NCBI GenBank assembly: GCA_017428215.1
Contig: JAFRRH010000037.1
Location: 1-62,947, forward strand
DNA: 62,947 nt
Direction of reading: 5' to 3'
Origin: Selenomonadaceae bacterium
GTDB taxonomy: Bacteria; Bacillota; Negativicutes; Selenomonadales; Selenomonadaceae
This document shows, in pieces, positions 28,024 to 35,351 of this stretch (the stretch's first letter is position 1; each line of letters opens with the position of its first letter). Under the pieces are notes generated by a model. It was given only the letters and a program-made list of their open reading frames with translations. It ran no database searches and had not been told where the DNA came from. The position numbers and the translations under genes are program-made.

Positions 28024-28437
28024 ATGTTCAAAGTTCTTGGCGTAGACCACATTGGCATTGCGGCAAAAGATTTGGCAGAAGTCGGTGCGTTCTGGGAATT
28101 GCTCGGCTTGAAGTCCACCGGCGAAGAAACCGTTGCTGAGCAGAAAGTTACGACGGGTTTTTATCCTACGCCCAATGGCAGCGAAATTGAATTGCTCGTT
28201 GCAACCGAAGAATCCAGCCCGATTGCAAAGTTTATGGAAAAACAAGGCGGACGCGGCGGCATTCAACATATCGCTTTGCTCGTTGACGATTTGGAAGCGG
28301 CTCTTGCCGACCTCAAGGAAAAAGGCGTTAAGCTTATCGACGAAAAACCGCGCAAGGGCGCAGGCAACAAGATGATTGCGTTCATTCACCCGAAAGCAAC
28401 TCACGGCGTCCTTTTGGAGCTTTGCCAACCGATATAA
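28024..28437 (+). CDS. mce: methylmalonyl-CoA epimerase
   Basis: 137 residues. An ATG at 28019 is out of frame; the one at 28024 is used, after GGAGG. It has the glyoxalase/VOC fold with metal ligands His10 (VDHIGIA), a Glu in SEIELLV, His in GIQHIALLV, and Glu near the end (VLLELCQ). It interconverts (R)- and (S)-methylmalonyl-CoA, joining methylmalonyl-CoA mutase to the decarboxylase. Full length for the family. Confidence 0.93.
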   Translation: MFKVLGVDHIGIAAKDLAEVGAFWELLGLKSTGEETVAEQKVTTGFYPTPNGSEIELLVATEESSPIAKFMEKQGGRGGIQHIALLVDDLEAALADLKEKGVKLIDEKPRKGAGNKMIAFIHPKATHGVLLELCQPI

Positions 28438-28449
28438 TGAAGACACGCT

Positions 28450-28800
28450 ATGCAAAAATTTTTAAAATCGCTTGTCGTTGGTTCGGGATTAATCATCGGT
28501 AGTCAGTTCATGGCAATTCCGACCGTTGCCGCGCAGGACGTTTACATCCAATCCGATTCAGGGCGCGACATTTACATCGTCACCGAATCGATTGATACCA
28601 ACGGCGTCGATTATGTACATGTGACACTCAAGTATATTAAAAACGCTCGACTCACTTACACCGAACATCGCATTTATGGCAAAGCCAGCGACGGTATGTG
28701 GTGGCTTAGTAGCGAAGAAGCAAAACGCGACAACCTCAGAGCTACAAGAGTTTGGGAACCAAATAAAGACAAAATTTTACAATACTGCCTATCTTATTGA
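28450..28800 (+). CDS. small secreted protein of unknown function
   Basis: 116 residues from ATG at 28450, only 12 bases after the epimerase stop; the ribosome-binding site is weak (GAAGACA). Residues 1-29 are a signal peptide (KFLKSL, hydrophobic core, then TVAAQD). The mature part is a beta-rich ~87-residue domain (DVYIQSDSGRDIYIVTESI, DYVHVTLKYIK). It is an unexpected guest between two metabolic genes. No family recognised. Confidence 0.7.
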   Translation: MQKFLKSLVVGSGLIIGSQFMAIPTVAAQDVYIQSDSGRDIYIVTESIDTNGVDYVHVTLKYIKNARLTYTEHRIYGKASDGMWWLSSEEAKRDNLRATRVWEPNKDKILQYCLSY

Positions 28801-28819
28801 AATAAAAGGGGCGAATTTA

Positions 28820-30349
28820 ATGGCGACAGTTCAAGAAAAAATTGCCTTAATGCACTCCAAGAAGGAACATATTCTTCAAGGCGGCGGTAAGGCAAGAATT
28901 GATAAACAGCACGAAAAAGGCAAGATGACTGCTCGCGAACGTATTGAAATGTTTTTTGACGAGGGTACCTTTGTTGAACTCGATATGTTCGTTAAGCACC
29001 GTTGCACCAATTTTGGACAAGACAAAAAAGAATTACCCGGCGAAGGCGTCGTTACTGGTTACGGTACTGTTGACGGACGTTTGGTTTATGCGTTCGCGCA
29101 AGACTTCACAGTTGAGGGCGGCTCTCTCGGTGAAAAACACGCGCATAAAATTTGGAAAGTCATGGATTTGGCAATGAAGATGGGCGCACCGCTTATCGGC
29201 ATTAACGATTCGGGCGGCGCACGTATTCAAGAGGCTGTCGACGCACTCAGCGGTTATGCAGGAATTTTCTTCCGCAATACGGCGGCTTCAGGTGTCATTC
29301 CGCAAATTTCCGTAATTATGGGACCTTGCGCGGGCGGCGCGGTTTATTCCCCTGCAATCACCGATTTTATTTACATGGTTAAAAATACCAGCCAAATGTT
29401 TATCACGGGACCGGCGGTTATTAAATCCGTTACGGCGGAAGAAGTCACTGCAGAGGAACTCGGCGGCGCAATGACACATAACACTCGTTCGGGCGTTGCA
29501 CACTTCGCGGCAGAAGACGAAAAAGATTGCATTGAGCAAATCCGTTATTTGCTTAGTTTTCTGCCCAGCAACAATTTAGAGGACGCGCCCCTTGTCTACA
29601 ATGACGATGATCCCGACCGTCAAGACGAGGAACTCAACACGATTATTCCCGACAATCCCAACGCGCCTTACGACATGAAAGACGTTATCCGCATGATTGT
29701 TGACAACGGCGAATTCTACGAAGTTCATCAGCACTTTGCAACGAACATTATCACATGCTTTGCGCGTTTCGGCGGACGTAGCGTCGGAATTATCGCCAAT
29801 CAGCCGGCGGTTATGGCGGGTTGCTTAGACGTTGACGCATCTGATAAATCTGCGCGGTTTATTCGTTTCTGCGACGCATTTAATCTGCCACTCGTGAATT
29901 TGGTTGACGTGCCTGGATTCTTGCCTGGCGTTGATCAAGAATATAACGGCATTATCCGTCACGGCGCGAAGATGCTTTACGCTTATTCTGAAGCGACGGT
30001 TCCTAAAGTTACGGTTATCACTCGCAAGGCTTATGGCGGCTCGTATATCGCGATGTGCTGTCGTGAATTGGGCGCGGATCAAGTTATGGCGTGGCCTTCA
30101 GCAGAAATCGCGGTTATGGGTCCTGCAGGCGCGGCGAATATTATTTTCCGCAAAGACCCCGAAAAGGACAAGAAGACTGCCGAATACGTCGAAGAGTTTG
30201 CGACACCTTACAAGGCGGCTGAACGCGGTTATGCTGACATGGTTATTGAGCCGAAAGAAACTCGTCCGCTCGTCATCACGGCGTTAAATGCCCTCGCAAG
30301 CAAGCGCGAAGTCGGTCCCGCTAAAAAACACGGCAACATTCCGCTTTAA
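28820..30349 (+). CDS. mmdA: methylmalonyl-CoA decarboxylase alpha subunit (carboxyltransferase)
   Basis: 509 residues from ATG at 28820 after AAGGGGCG; the reading frame is open further upstream but MATVQEKIALMHSKKEHIL is the family start and 509 the usual length. Carboxyltransferase hallmarks: GINDSGGARIQEAVDAL and GPCAGGAVYSPAITDF in the N-terminal half, DVPGFLPGVDQEY and KAYGGSYIAM in the C-terminal half (acyl-CoA and biotin sites, two oxyanion holes). It moves the carboxyl group from (S)-methylmalonyl-CoA to the biotin on MmdC; a membrane beta subunit then decarboxylates carboxybiotin and pumps Na+. No beta subunit gene lies in this window. Confidence 0.95.
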   Translation: MATVQEKIALMHSKKEHILQGGGKARIDKQHEKGKMTARERIEMFFDEGTFVELDMFVKHRCTNFGQDKKELPGEGVVTGYGTVDGRLVYAFAQDFTVEGGSLGEKHAHKIWKVMDLAMKMGAPLIGINDSGGARIQEAVDALSGYAGIFFRNTAASGVIPQISVIMGPCAGGAVYSPAITDFIYMVKNTSQMFITGPAVIKSVTAEEVTAEELGGAMTHNTRSGVAHFAAEDEKDCIEQIRYLLSFLPSNNLEDAPLVYNDDDPDRQDEELNTIIPDNPNAPYDMKDVIRMIVDNGEFYEVHQHFATNIITCFARFGGRSVGIIANQPAVMAGCLDVDASDKSARFIRFCDAFNLPLVNLVDVPGFLPGVDQEYNGIIRHGAKMLYAYSEATVPKVTVITRKAYGGSYIAMCCRELGADQVMAWPSAEIAVMGPAGAANIIFRKDPEKDKKTAEYVEEFATPYKAAERGYADMVIEPKETRPLVITALNALASKREVGPAKKHGNIPL

Positions 30350-30361
30350 GGAGGAGTTACT

Positions 30362-30499
30362 GTGGCTGAAAAAATTAAACCGGAAATTATCGCGGCAATT
30401 ACAGCGGCGGTTCAAGCAATGTGCGGCGGCGGAAAAGTCGTCTCTGTTAAAATTAAACGCAACGACAACTGGGCTCTCGCGAGCAAAATTAATCGCTGA
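30362..30499 (+). CDS. mmdE: methylmalonyl-CoA decarboxylase epsilon-like small subunit
   Basis: 45 residues from GTG at 30362, with AAGGAGGAGT in front; too short for usual gene finders. Sequence begins MAEKIKPEIIAAITAAVQAM, followed by a GGG turn and KVVSVKIKRNDNWALASKIN. Between mmdA and the biotin carrier, Veillonella-type decarboxylase operons carry delta and epsilon small subunits; this matches the epsilon size and the C-terminal part of delta, which stabilise the complex. The membrane-anchored delta (OadG-like) subunit itself is absent here. Confidence 0.7.
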   Translation: MAEKIKPEIIAAITAAVQAMCGGGKVVSVKIKRNDNWALASKINR

Positions 30500-30520
30500 T
30501 ATATCGGAGGTAAAATTTCA

Positions 30521-30916
30521 ATGGCAACAAAAAAATTCAATGTCACTGTAAACGGCACTACCTATGAAGTTGAGGTCGAGGAAGTAAAAGCGGCGGGCGG
30601 CGCACCGAAAGTAGCGGCTCCTGCTCCTAAAGCGGCGGCACCTGCTCCCGCACCGAAAGCAGCTGCTCCTGCGGCGGCTCCCAAAGTTGCGGCGGGCGCA
30701 GGCGAACATTCGATTGATGCCCCAATGCCTGGCAAAATTATTAAACTCGTTGCGGCAGAAGGTGCGGCAGTCAAAGCGGGCGATGTCCTCTTGATTCTTG
30801 AAGCTATGAAAATGCAGAACGAAATTACCGCAGACGCTGACGGCACCGTTAAAAAATTCAATGTCGCGGCGGGTCAAAGCGTCAAAGCTCACGAGTCGCT
30901 CGTTATTCTCGGATAA
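30521..30916 (+). CDS. mmdC: methylmalonyl-CoA decarboxylase gamma subunit (biotin carboxyl carrier)
   Basis: 131 residues, ATG after CGGAGG. Residues 1-22 form a short beta segment, 24-60 a Pro/Ala/Lys linker of repeated APAPKAA units that lets the arm swing, and 63-131 the lipoyl/biotinyl domain with EAMKMQN; Lys97 is the biotin attachment site. It shuttles carboxybiotin between MmdA and the membrane beta subunit. The biotin synthase gene follows after a terminator and its own promoter. Confidence 0.95.
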   Translation: MATKKFNVTVNGTTYEVEVEEVKAAGGAPKVAAPAPKAAAPAPAPKAAAPAAAPKVAAGAGEHSIDAPMPGKIIKLVAAEGAAVKAGDVLLILEAMKMQNEITADADGTVKKFNVAAGQSVKAHESLVILG

Positions 30917-30934
30917 AATTTTTTCGTAAACTAA

Positions 30935-30974
30935 AGAGCACGTTTCCAAATGCGGGGACGCGCTCTATTTTTTT
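30935..30974 (+). terminator. intrinsic terminator of the propionate operon
   Basis: Arms AGAGCACGTTTCC and GGGGACGCGCTCT pair over 13 positions with one mismatch and two G-U pairs, followed by a seven-T run. Confidence 0.8.
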
Positions 30975-31000
30975 GTCTGTAAGGTAAACAATCAAAATTA

Positions 31001-31041
31001 TTGACGTTAACCATAGGCTAATATATAATCGGCGCGTTAAC
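31001..31041 (+). promoter_or_regulatory. bioB promoter with twin GTTAAC sites (possible BirA operator)
   Basis: TTGACG (31001-31006) and TATAAT (31024-31029) are 17 bases apart, a near-consensus promoter. GTTAAC occurs twice, at 31006-31011 against the -35 box and at 31036-31041 at the expected start site. GTTAAC/GTAAAC half-sites are typical of BirA biotin repressor operators in Firmicutes, and the placement would block RNA polymerase. The spacing of the halves (24 bases between them) is longer than the usual 14-18, so the assignment is tentative. Confidence 0.5.
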
Positions 31042-31074
31042 AATGTGTAAAAAATTTTTGGAGAGGCGATAACT

Positions 31075-32025
31075 TTGATTGCAGAAAAAATTATTAACGG
31101 CGAACGCCTTAAACCCGATGATGATTTAGAATTTCTGTTAACGACGCCGCTAGAAAAAATTCAGACGGGCGCGGCTTTGATTCAGAAAAATTTTTGCGGT
31201 AACCACATTGACCTTTGCACGATTATAAATGGAAAAAGCGGACGTTGTAGCGAGGATTGCAAATACTGCGCTCAATCTGCGCGGCACAAAACCGGCGTTG
31301 CTGAATATGACTTTCTTCCGACCGAAAAAATTTTAGAAGTCGCGCTGGCTAATGAAAAGGCGGGCGTCAATAGATTTTCTATCGTGACGAGTGGACGCGC
31401 TCTTGACGATAAAAATTTCGAGCGTGCGATTGAAGCTTATAAAGTTCTGAAAAATAATTTGAATATTGAACTGTGCGCCTCGCATGGCATTTTAAACGCC
31501 GAACAGCTTAAAAGACTTCGAGCGACGGGAGTAACGAGCTATCATCATAACTTGGAGACTTCGCGCAGATATTTTTCAAAGATTTGTACAACGCACACTT
31601 ACGACGACCGAATCAAGACGATTAAGCTTGCGCAGGCGGCAGGTTTTTGCGTATGTTCGGGCGGAATAATCGGTATGGGCGAAACTTGGCAGGACAGGAT
31701 TGATTTGGCGTTTGAACTCGCCGCGCTTGGGATTGAATCAATTCCCGTTAACGTTTTAATGGCGATTCCTGGCACGGCTCTTGAAAAGCTTAAGCCGCTA
31801 CCCGTCGAAGATATTTTACGCACGATTGCAATTTTTCGCTATATAAATCCGACTGCAAATATCAGATTAGCCGCCGGCAGAAAATTTTTGCCCGACTGCG
31901 GAGCCTCTGCGCTTTTACACGGAGCGTCCGCCTCGATTACAGGAAATATGCTCACCACGTCGAATACGAATATCAAAAGTGATTTAAAACTCTTAGACGA
32001 ACTCGGATTAACGAACAAATTTTAG
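31075..32025 (+). CDS. bioB: biotin synthase
   Basis: 316 residues from TTG at 31075 with TTGGAGAGGCG upstream. The radical-SAM 4Fe-4S motif CSEDCKYC gives Cys58, Cys62 and Cys65; NGKSGRC before it and the later GGIIGMGETWQDRI and LAAGRK motifs are characteristic of BioB. It inserts sulfur into dethiobiotin. Biotin is needed for MmdC immediately upstream, so its placement after the decarboxylase operon makes sense. No other bio genes are in the window, so the cell may make biotin from salvaged dethiobiotin or have the rest elsewhere. Confidence 0.95.
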   Translation: MIAEKIINGERLKPDDDLEFLLTTPLEKIQTGAALIQKNFCGNHIDLCTIINGKSGRCSEDCKYCAQSARHKTGVAEYDFLPTEKILEVALANEKAGVNRFSIVTSGRALDDKNFERAIEAYKVLKNNLNIELCASHGILNAEQLKRLRATGVTSYHHNLETSRRYFSKICTTHTYDDRIKTIKLAQAAGFCVCSGGIIGMGETWQDRIDLAFELAALGIESIPVNVLMAIPGTALEKLKPLPVEDILRTIAIFRYINPTANIRLAAGRKFLPDCGASALLHGASASITGNMLTTSNTNIKSDLKLLDELGLTNKF

Positions 32026-32037
32026 GAGGAATGATTT

Positions 32038-32418
32038 ATGAGCAGACTTTTGATTTCGGACGACAAAAAATCTATTATCATGCTGATTAGCGGCGGTGGA
32101 GCGGATATTTCTTGCGGCGGAAAGCCCATGAATTTTTTGACAGCTAACACAACCGACGCCGCGCAGGAAAAGCACGTTCCTCAAGTGACTGTCGACGGCA
32201 AAAAAGTTAGCGTTAAAGTCGGTAGCGTTGCGCACCCCATGACCGAAGCCCATTTGATTCAGTGGATTTATTTGCAGACTAAAAAGGGCGGGCAATACGT
32301 CCACTTAACCGCCGCTGACAAGCCCGAAGCCGAATTTATCGTTGCGGACGGCGACGAACCCATTGCCGCTTACGAGTACTGCAACCTGCATGGTTTGTGG
32401 ATGGCTAAAATTAGCTAG
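32038..32418 (+). CDS. dfx: superoxide reductase (desulfoferrodoxin family, centre I lost)
   Basis: 126 residues, ATG with TAGGAGGAATG upstream. The catalytic Fe(His)4Cys site is complete: His46 (EKHVPQV), His66 (VAHPM), His72 (EAHLIQW), Cys115 and His118 (YEYCNLHGLW). The N-terminal desulforedoxin-like part is kept in outline (SCGGKPMNFL ... NTTDAAQEKH) but only one of its four iron-binding Cys remains, so centre I must be missing, as in the Treponema-type enzymes. It reduces superoxide to peroxide in the cytoplasm of anaerobes. Immediately follows bioB (a radical-SAM enzyme sensitive to oxygen). Confidence 0.9.
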   Translation: MSRLLISDDKKSIIMLISGGGADISCGGKPMNFLTANTTDAAQEKHVPQVTVDGKKVSVKVGSVAHPMTEAHLIQWIYLQTKKGGQYVHLTAADKPEAEFIVADGDEPIAAYEYCNLHGLWMAKIS

Positions 32419-32433
32419 CAGGAAGTGATTGTA

Positions 32434-32721
32434 ATGTCAAACAACAGCGGAGCAAACCTTGATGAGCGTATCACGAGCTTGGAAAGACAAGTGGCTGTAG
32501 TTGCGGCGAAGGTTGACGCCCTGTCTGATAAAATTGACTTGGTCGTAACTGAAATGCAAGCCAACCGTGCGCGGCAAGATGAGGACATTCGTGAGATTCG
32601 TGCTCGGCAAGATACCGATATGAAAGAGATTCGCGAAATTTTGAATAACAACGTACGAAATATGTTCATTACAGTAATAATCGGCGTCGGAGCAATGGTT
32701 GTTGCCGTTCTCATGAAGTAA
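32434..32721 (+). CDS. small coiled-coil protein with C-terminal membrane anchor
   Basis: 95 residues from ATG at 32434, following AGGAAGTGAT; the in-frame GTG at 32425 lies in the Shine-Dalgarno region. Residues 8-70 are a heptad coiled coil (LDERITSLERQVAVVAAKVD, then RARQDEDIREIRARQDTDMK, a short direct repeat), and 74-93 a single hydrophobic segment (MFITVIIGVGAMVVAVLM). The layout matches XhlA-like small proteins. Function unknown; position after dfx suggests a shared transcript. Confidence 0.65.
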   Translation: MSNNSGANLDERITSLERQVAVVAAKVDALSDKIDLVVTEMQANRARQDEDIREIRARQDTDMKEIREILNNNVRNMFITVIIGVGAMVVAVLMK

Positions 32722-32734
32722 AATTTTCTTGCAA

Positions 32735-32771
32735 CAAAAAATCCCCTGCAACTTAATCGCAGAGGATTTTT
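32735..32771. terminator. bidirectional terminator between convergent genes
   Basis: AATCCCCTGC and GCAGAGGATT (one mismatch) with A-run before and T-run after can stop transcription from both sides, the bioB-dfx side and the sucD side. Confidence 0.75.
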
Positions 32772-32788
32772 TTATTATCAAATATTAA

Positions 32789-33691
32789 TTAACATGTATG
32801 ACAAATTTCGTAAATGCCAGCGCGTTTAAGTGTGTCAACGACAGTATCGCCGATATGAGCAACAGTATCTGCAACTTCAATTCCGACTGCGTTAAGAGCT
32901 TTAATCTTATCTGCCGCCGTGCCCTTGCCGCCGCTGATAATTGCGCCCGCGTGCCCCATACGTTTACCCGGAGGAGCTTGACGCCCTGCGATAAATGCAG
33001 TAACGGGCTTTTCGGGCATATTCTCTGCTATCCAACGAGCCGCGTCCTCTTCAGCATTGCCGCCAATTTCGCCGATTAAAAGTACCGCCTTAGTATCGTC
33101 GTCTTCTTTGAAAAGTTGCAAAATGTCAATGAAGTCCGAACCTTTGACGGGGTCGCCGCCTATGCCAACAGAAGTCGTAATGCCAATGCCCGCGTTCATG
33201 AGCTGAAACGCCGCTTCGTAAGTCAAAGTTCCGGAGCGCGAAACTAATCCGACGTGCCCTTTCTTTTGGACATTGCCGGGAATAATTCCAAGTTTCGTTT
33301 CGTCCGTCGTCATAATGCCGGGGCAATTCGGTCCGATAAGGCGCGTTTTTTTGCCGACCATGTAGCGACGAACTTTTACCATATCCAAAACTGGAATGTG
33401 TTCGGTAATGCAGACAACGAGGTCAAGTCCCGCGTCAATCGCCTCTAAAATAGAATCAGCCGCAAAGGGGGCGGGAACGTAGATAACCGACGCCGTCGCA
33501 CCAGTCGCCTTAACAGCGTCCTCCACCGTGTTGAAAACGGGAATGCCTTCGACGGTCTGTCCTGCCTTGCCAGGTGTCACGCCGCCAACAATCTTTGTGC
33601 CATAGGCGAGCATTTGTTTTGTATGGAAAGTCGCCGCCTTGCCCGTGATACCCTGCACGATAACTTTTGTATTTTTATCAGCTAAAATCAC
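32789..33691 (-). CDS. sucD: succinyl-CoA synthetase alpha subunit
   Basis: 300 residues. CoA-binding Rossmann part at the start ([24 protein letters not shown]) and the phospho-histidine loop [10 protein letters not shown] with His247. The alpha subunit carries the phosphohistidine that transfers phosphate between succinyl phosphate and ADP/GDP. The beta subunit gene sucC, normally directly upstream, is not present; the upstream neighbour is a Ppx/GppA phosphatase 12 bases away. The end ICHTC is unusual for the family, with two Cys in the last three residues. Confidence 0.93.
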   Translation of the reverse strand: MILADKNTKVIVQGITGKAATFHTKQMLAYGTKIVGGVTPGKAGQTVEGIPVFNTVEDAVKATGATASVIYVPAPFAADSILEAIDAGLDLVVCITEHIPVLDMVKVRRYMVGKKTRLIGPNCPGIMTTDETKLGIIPGNVQKKGHVGLVSRSGTLTYEAAFQLMNAGIGITTSVGIGGDPVKGSDFIDILQLFKEDDDTKAVLLIGEIGGNAEEDAARWIAENMPEKPVTAFIAGRQAPPGKRMGHAGAIISGGKGTAADKIKALNAVGIEVADTVAHIGDTVVDTLKRAGIYEICHTC

Positions 33692-33703
33692 TTTACCAAC
33701 TCC

Positions 33704-34633
33704 TTAAAAGTAGTCTCTATCAATAATTTTGTCGTAGATATAACCTTCGCGGACGCCCGAATCACTGTAAATTATATGAAGACTTCCGAAACGTTTAGCG
33801 AGCACGTCAGCTATTACCAGCCCTGGCATAAACGTATGTATTCGTTCGGGAACGGTTTTCATCAGCAAAATTTTATCGGGAACAATCAATTCGTGGTCGC
33901 GGCGGAATCGGTGTAAAATGTCTTGAATACGCCTTACTTCCATACGCATATTTTTTCGCGTCATACCGTACATTGCGTTGTAAAGAGCCATTGCGCCCTT
34001 AAACGTGCCGCCGATACCGCAAATTTGCGCATGGCTTACAGCTTGAAATTCCTGCACCGCGCTAACAGTGGCTTCCGCTTCAGCGTACATTTCAGCAATC
34101 TCCACAGCACTCGGCAAAATGTGCACGCCCGTATATCGTGTATGAAAACTTAGCGAACCGATTGGCAGACTGGCTTTAACTCTTATCTCGCGGTCTTTAA
34201 AGTAAACAATTTCCGTTGAGCCGCCGCCTATATCAATCAGCAAGCCTTTCTCGTCAATTAGGTCGTGCGTTGCGCCGATAAAGTCGTAGGTTGCCTCGTC
34301 GTCGCCGCTCATCAGCAAAATATTTATCCCCGTGCGGAAAGAAATTTCGTCGACAGCTTGCGAACCGTTAACTGCATTTCGGAGGGCGGCGGTCGTAAAA
34401 GCGGTTACTTGCGTTATTCCAAAGTCGTCAAGAAAATGGCGGTATTCGCCGATAATCTCAACAACCTTGTCAATGCCTTGCCGTTGCATCACGCCGTCGC
34501 GCACATATGACGCAAGCCCGACGGTGTGTTTCCTTTTCATTAGCATTTCGACGCGGTCGCCGTCAATTTCGTAAATTGCCATGCGTATTGTATTTGAGCC
34601 GACGTCAATCATTGCATAGAGCATTGCGCCCAC
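33704..34633 (-). CDS. Ppx/GppA family phosphatase
   Basis: 309 residues; the likely start is ATG at 34624 (MLYAMIDVGSNTIRM) after GGAGGTGGGCGC, three codons downstream of the longest frame. Actin-like fold with phosphate loop IDVGSNTIRMAIYEI at the start and IDIGGGSTEIVYF near residue 140; a GIGGTFKG loop comes around residue 220. Short Ppx/GppA proteins hydrolyse polyphosphate or pppGpp. There is no C-terminal HD domain, so it is the two-lobe minimal type. Co-directional with sucD. Confidence 0.88.
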   Translation of the reverse strand: MGAMLYAMIDVGSNTIRMAIYEIDGDRVEMLMKRKHTVGLASYVRDGVMQRQGIDKVVEIIGEYRHFLDDFGITQVTAFTTAALRNAVNGSQAVDEISFRTGINILLMSGDDEATYDFIGATHDLIDEKGLLIDIGGGSTEIVYFKDREIRVKASLPIGSLSFHTRYTGVHILPSAVEIAEMYAEAEATVSAVQEFQAVSHAQICGIGGTFKGAMALYNAMYGMTRKNMRMEVRRIQDILHRFRRDHELIVPDKILLMKTVPERIHTFMPGLVIADVLAKRFGSLHIIYSDSGVREGYIYDKIIDRDYF

Positions 34634-34678
34634 CTCCTTGCCGAAAAATTATTCGGCGTAAATGCAGATTAACCTGCT

Positions 34679-35143
34679 TTAATTTTGAATTTCGCTTGGA
34701 GCTTTACTAATAATTTTTCCGTCGCGGTCAAGGTAGACAACTTTAGCAATTCTCGCGTTAATAATCATACGTCGGCAGAGCTTGCACGGTTCACCCGAAG
34801 CATTGGAGCCGTCCGCGCAGTTCACACCCGCAATATAAATCGTCGCGCCTTCCATTTTATTTGGGTCGGCGTTGATAATCGCGTTTTGCTCGGCATGCAC
34901 TGCAACGCACAATTCATAGCGTTCACCTTTAGGCACGTGCAGACGTTCACGCTCGCAAATGCCGCTGTCTATGCAATTAACCTCGCCGCGTGGTGCCCCG
35001 TTATAACCTGTGCTGATTATAATTTTTTCTTTAACGATAATCGCTCCGTAGCGTCGACGCAGACAAGTTGCTCGCTTGCCGACTTCGCGGGCTATGTTCA
35101 AAAAATATTCGTCCCAATCAGGGCGCGTGTGTTTTTCGTTCAT
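34679..35143 (-). CDS. dCMP deaminase family protein (ComEB-like)
   Basis: 154 residues, ATG at 35143 after AGGAGAGTGA. Zinc site: His83-Ala-Glu85 (AVHAEQNAI) and PCKLC with Cys120 and Cys123; GYNGAPRGEVNC is the nucleotide-binding region. It deaminates dCMP to dUMP for thymidylate synthesis. It is divergent from cluster B with a 208-base gap that holds the cluster B promoter. Confidence 0.92.
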   Translation of the reverse strand: MNEKHTRPDWDEYFLNIAREVGKRATCLRRRYGAIIVKEKIIISTGYNGAPRGEVNCIDSGICERERLHVPKGERYELCVAVHAEQNAIINADPNKMEGATIYIAGVNCADGSNASGEPCKLCRRMIINARIAKVVYLDRDGKIISKAPSEIQN

Positions 35144-35227
35144 AATTCACTCTCCTAAAAATTTTTCCGCCATTATACAACAAAGACTGCTACCTTGAAT
35201 AGCTGAAAATTAAGTTGACGTTAAAAC

Positions 35228-35255
35228 TTGACAAAATAGGGGGGGGTGATATAAT
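35228..35255 (+). promoter_or_regulatory. cluster B promoter with G8 tract in the spacer
   Basis: TTGACA (35228-35233) and TATAAT (35250-35255) are both consensus and 16 bases apart. Eight consecutive G (35239-35246) sit between them. Slippage by one base would change the spacing to 15 or 17 and so promoter strength, the arrangement used for phase variation at Neisseria porA-type promoters. Confidence 0.7.
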
Positions 35256-35280
35256 ATATATATATCATAATTTTTGCGAA

Positions 35281-35295
35281 TGTCCTGGCAGGACA
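35281..35295. promoter_or_regulatory. perfect 15-bp dyad TGTCCTGGCAGGACA, possible operator
   Basis: TGTCCTG and CAGGACA are perfect inverted arms around one G. It lies about 20 bases after the start site expected from the upstream promoter and at the -35 position of a second possible -10 box, TATAAT at 35318-35323. No T-run follows, so a repressor site is more likely than a terminator. Confidence 0.55.
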
Positions 35296-35351
35296 CCAAT
35301 AGGCAAGTTCATTTTGGTATAATAAATTTTATTTAAGGAGGAGTTTTTCAA

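Noticed and set aside
28676..28819. 48-codon upstream extension of mmdA
   Set aside because: It overlaps the secreted protein gene; the start at 28820 has a ribosome site and gives the usual family length.
30935..31041. Riboswitch ahead of bioB
   Set aside because: The hairpin is a terminator of the upstream operon and the space after the bioB promoter (about 40 bases) is too short for a known riboswitch.
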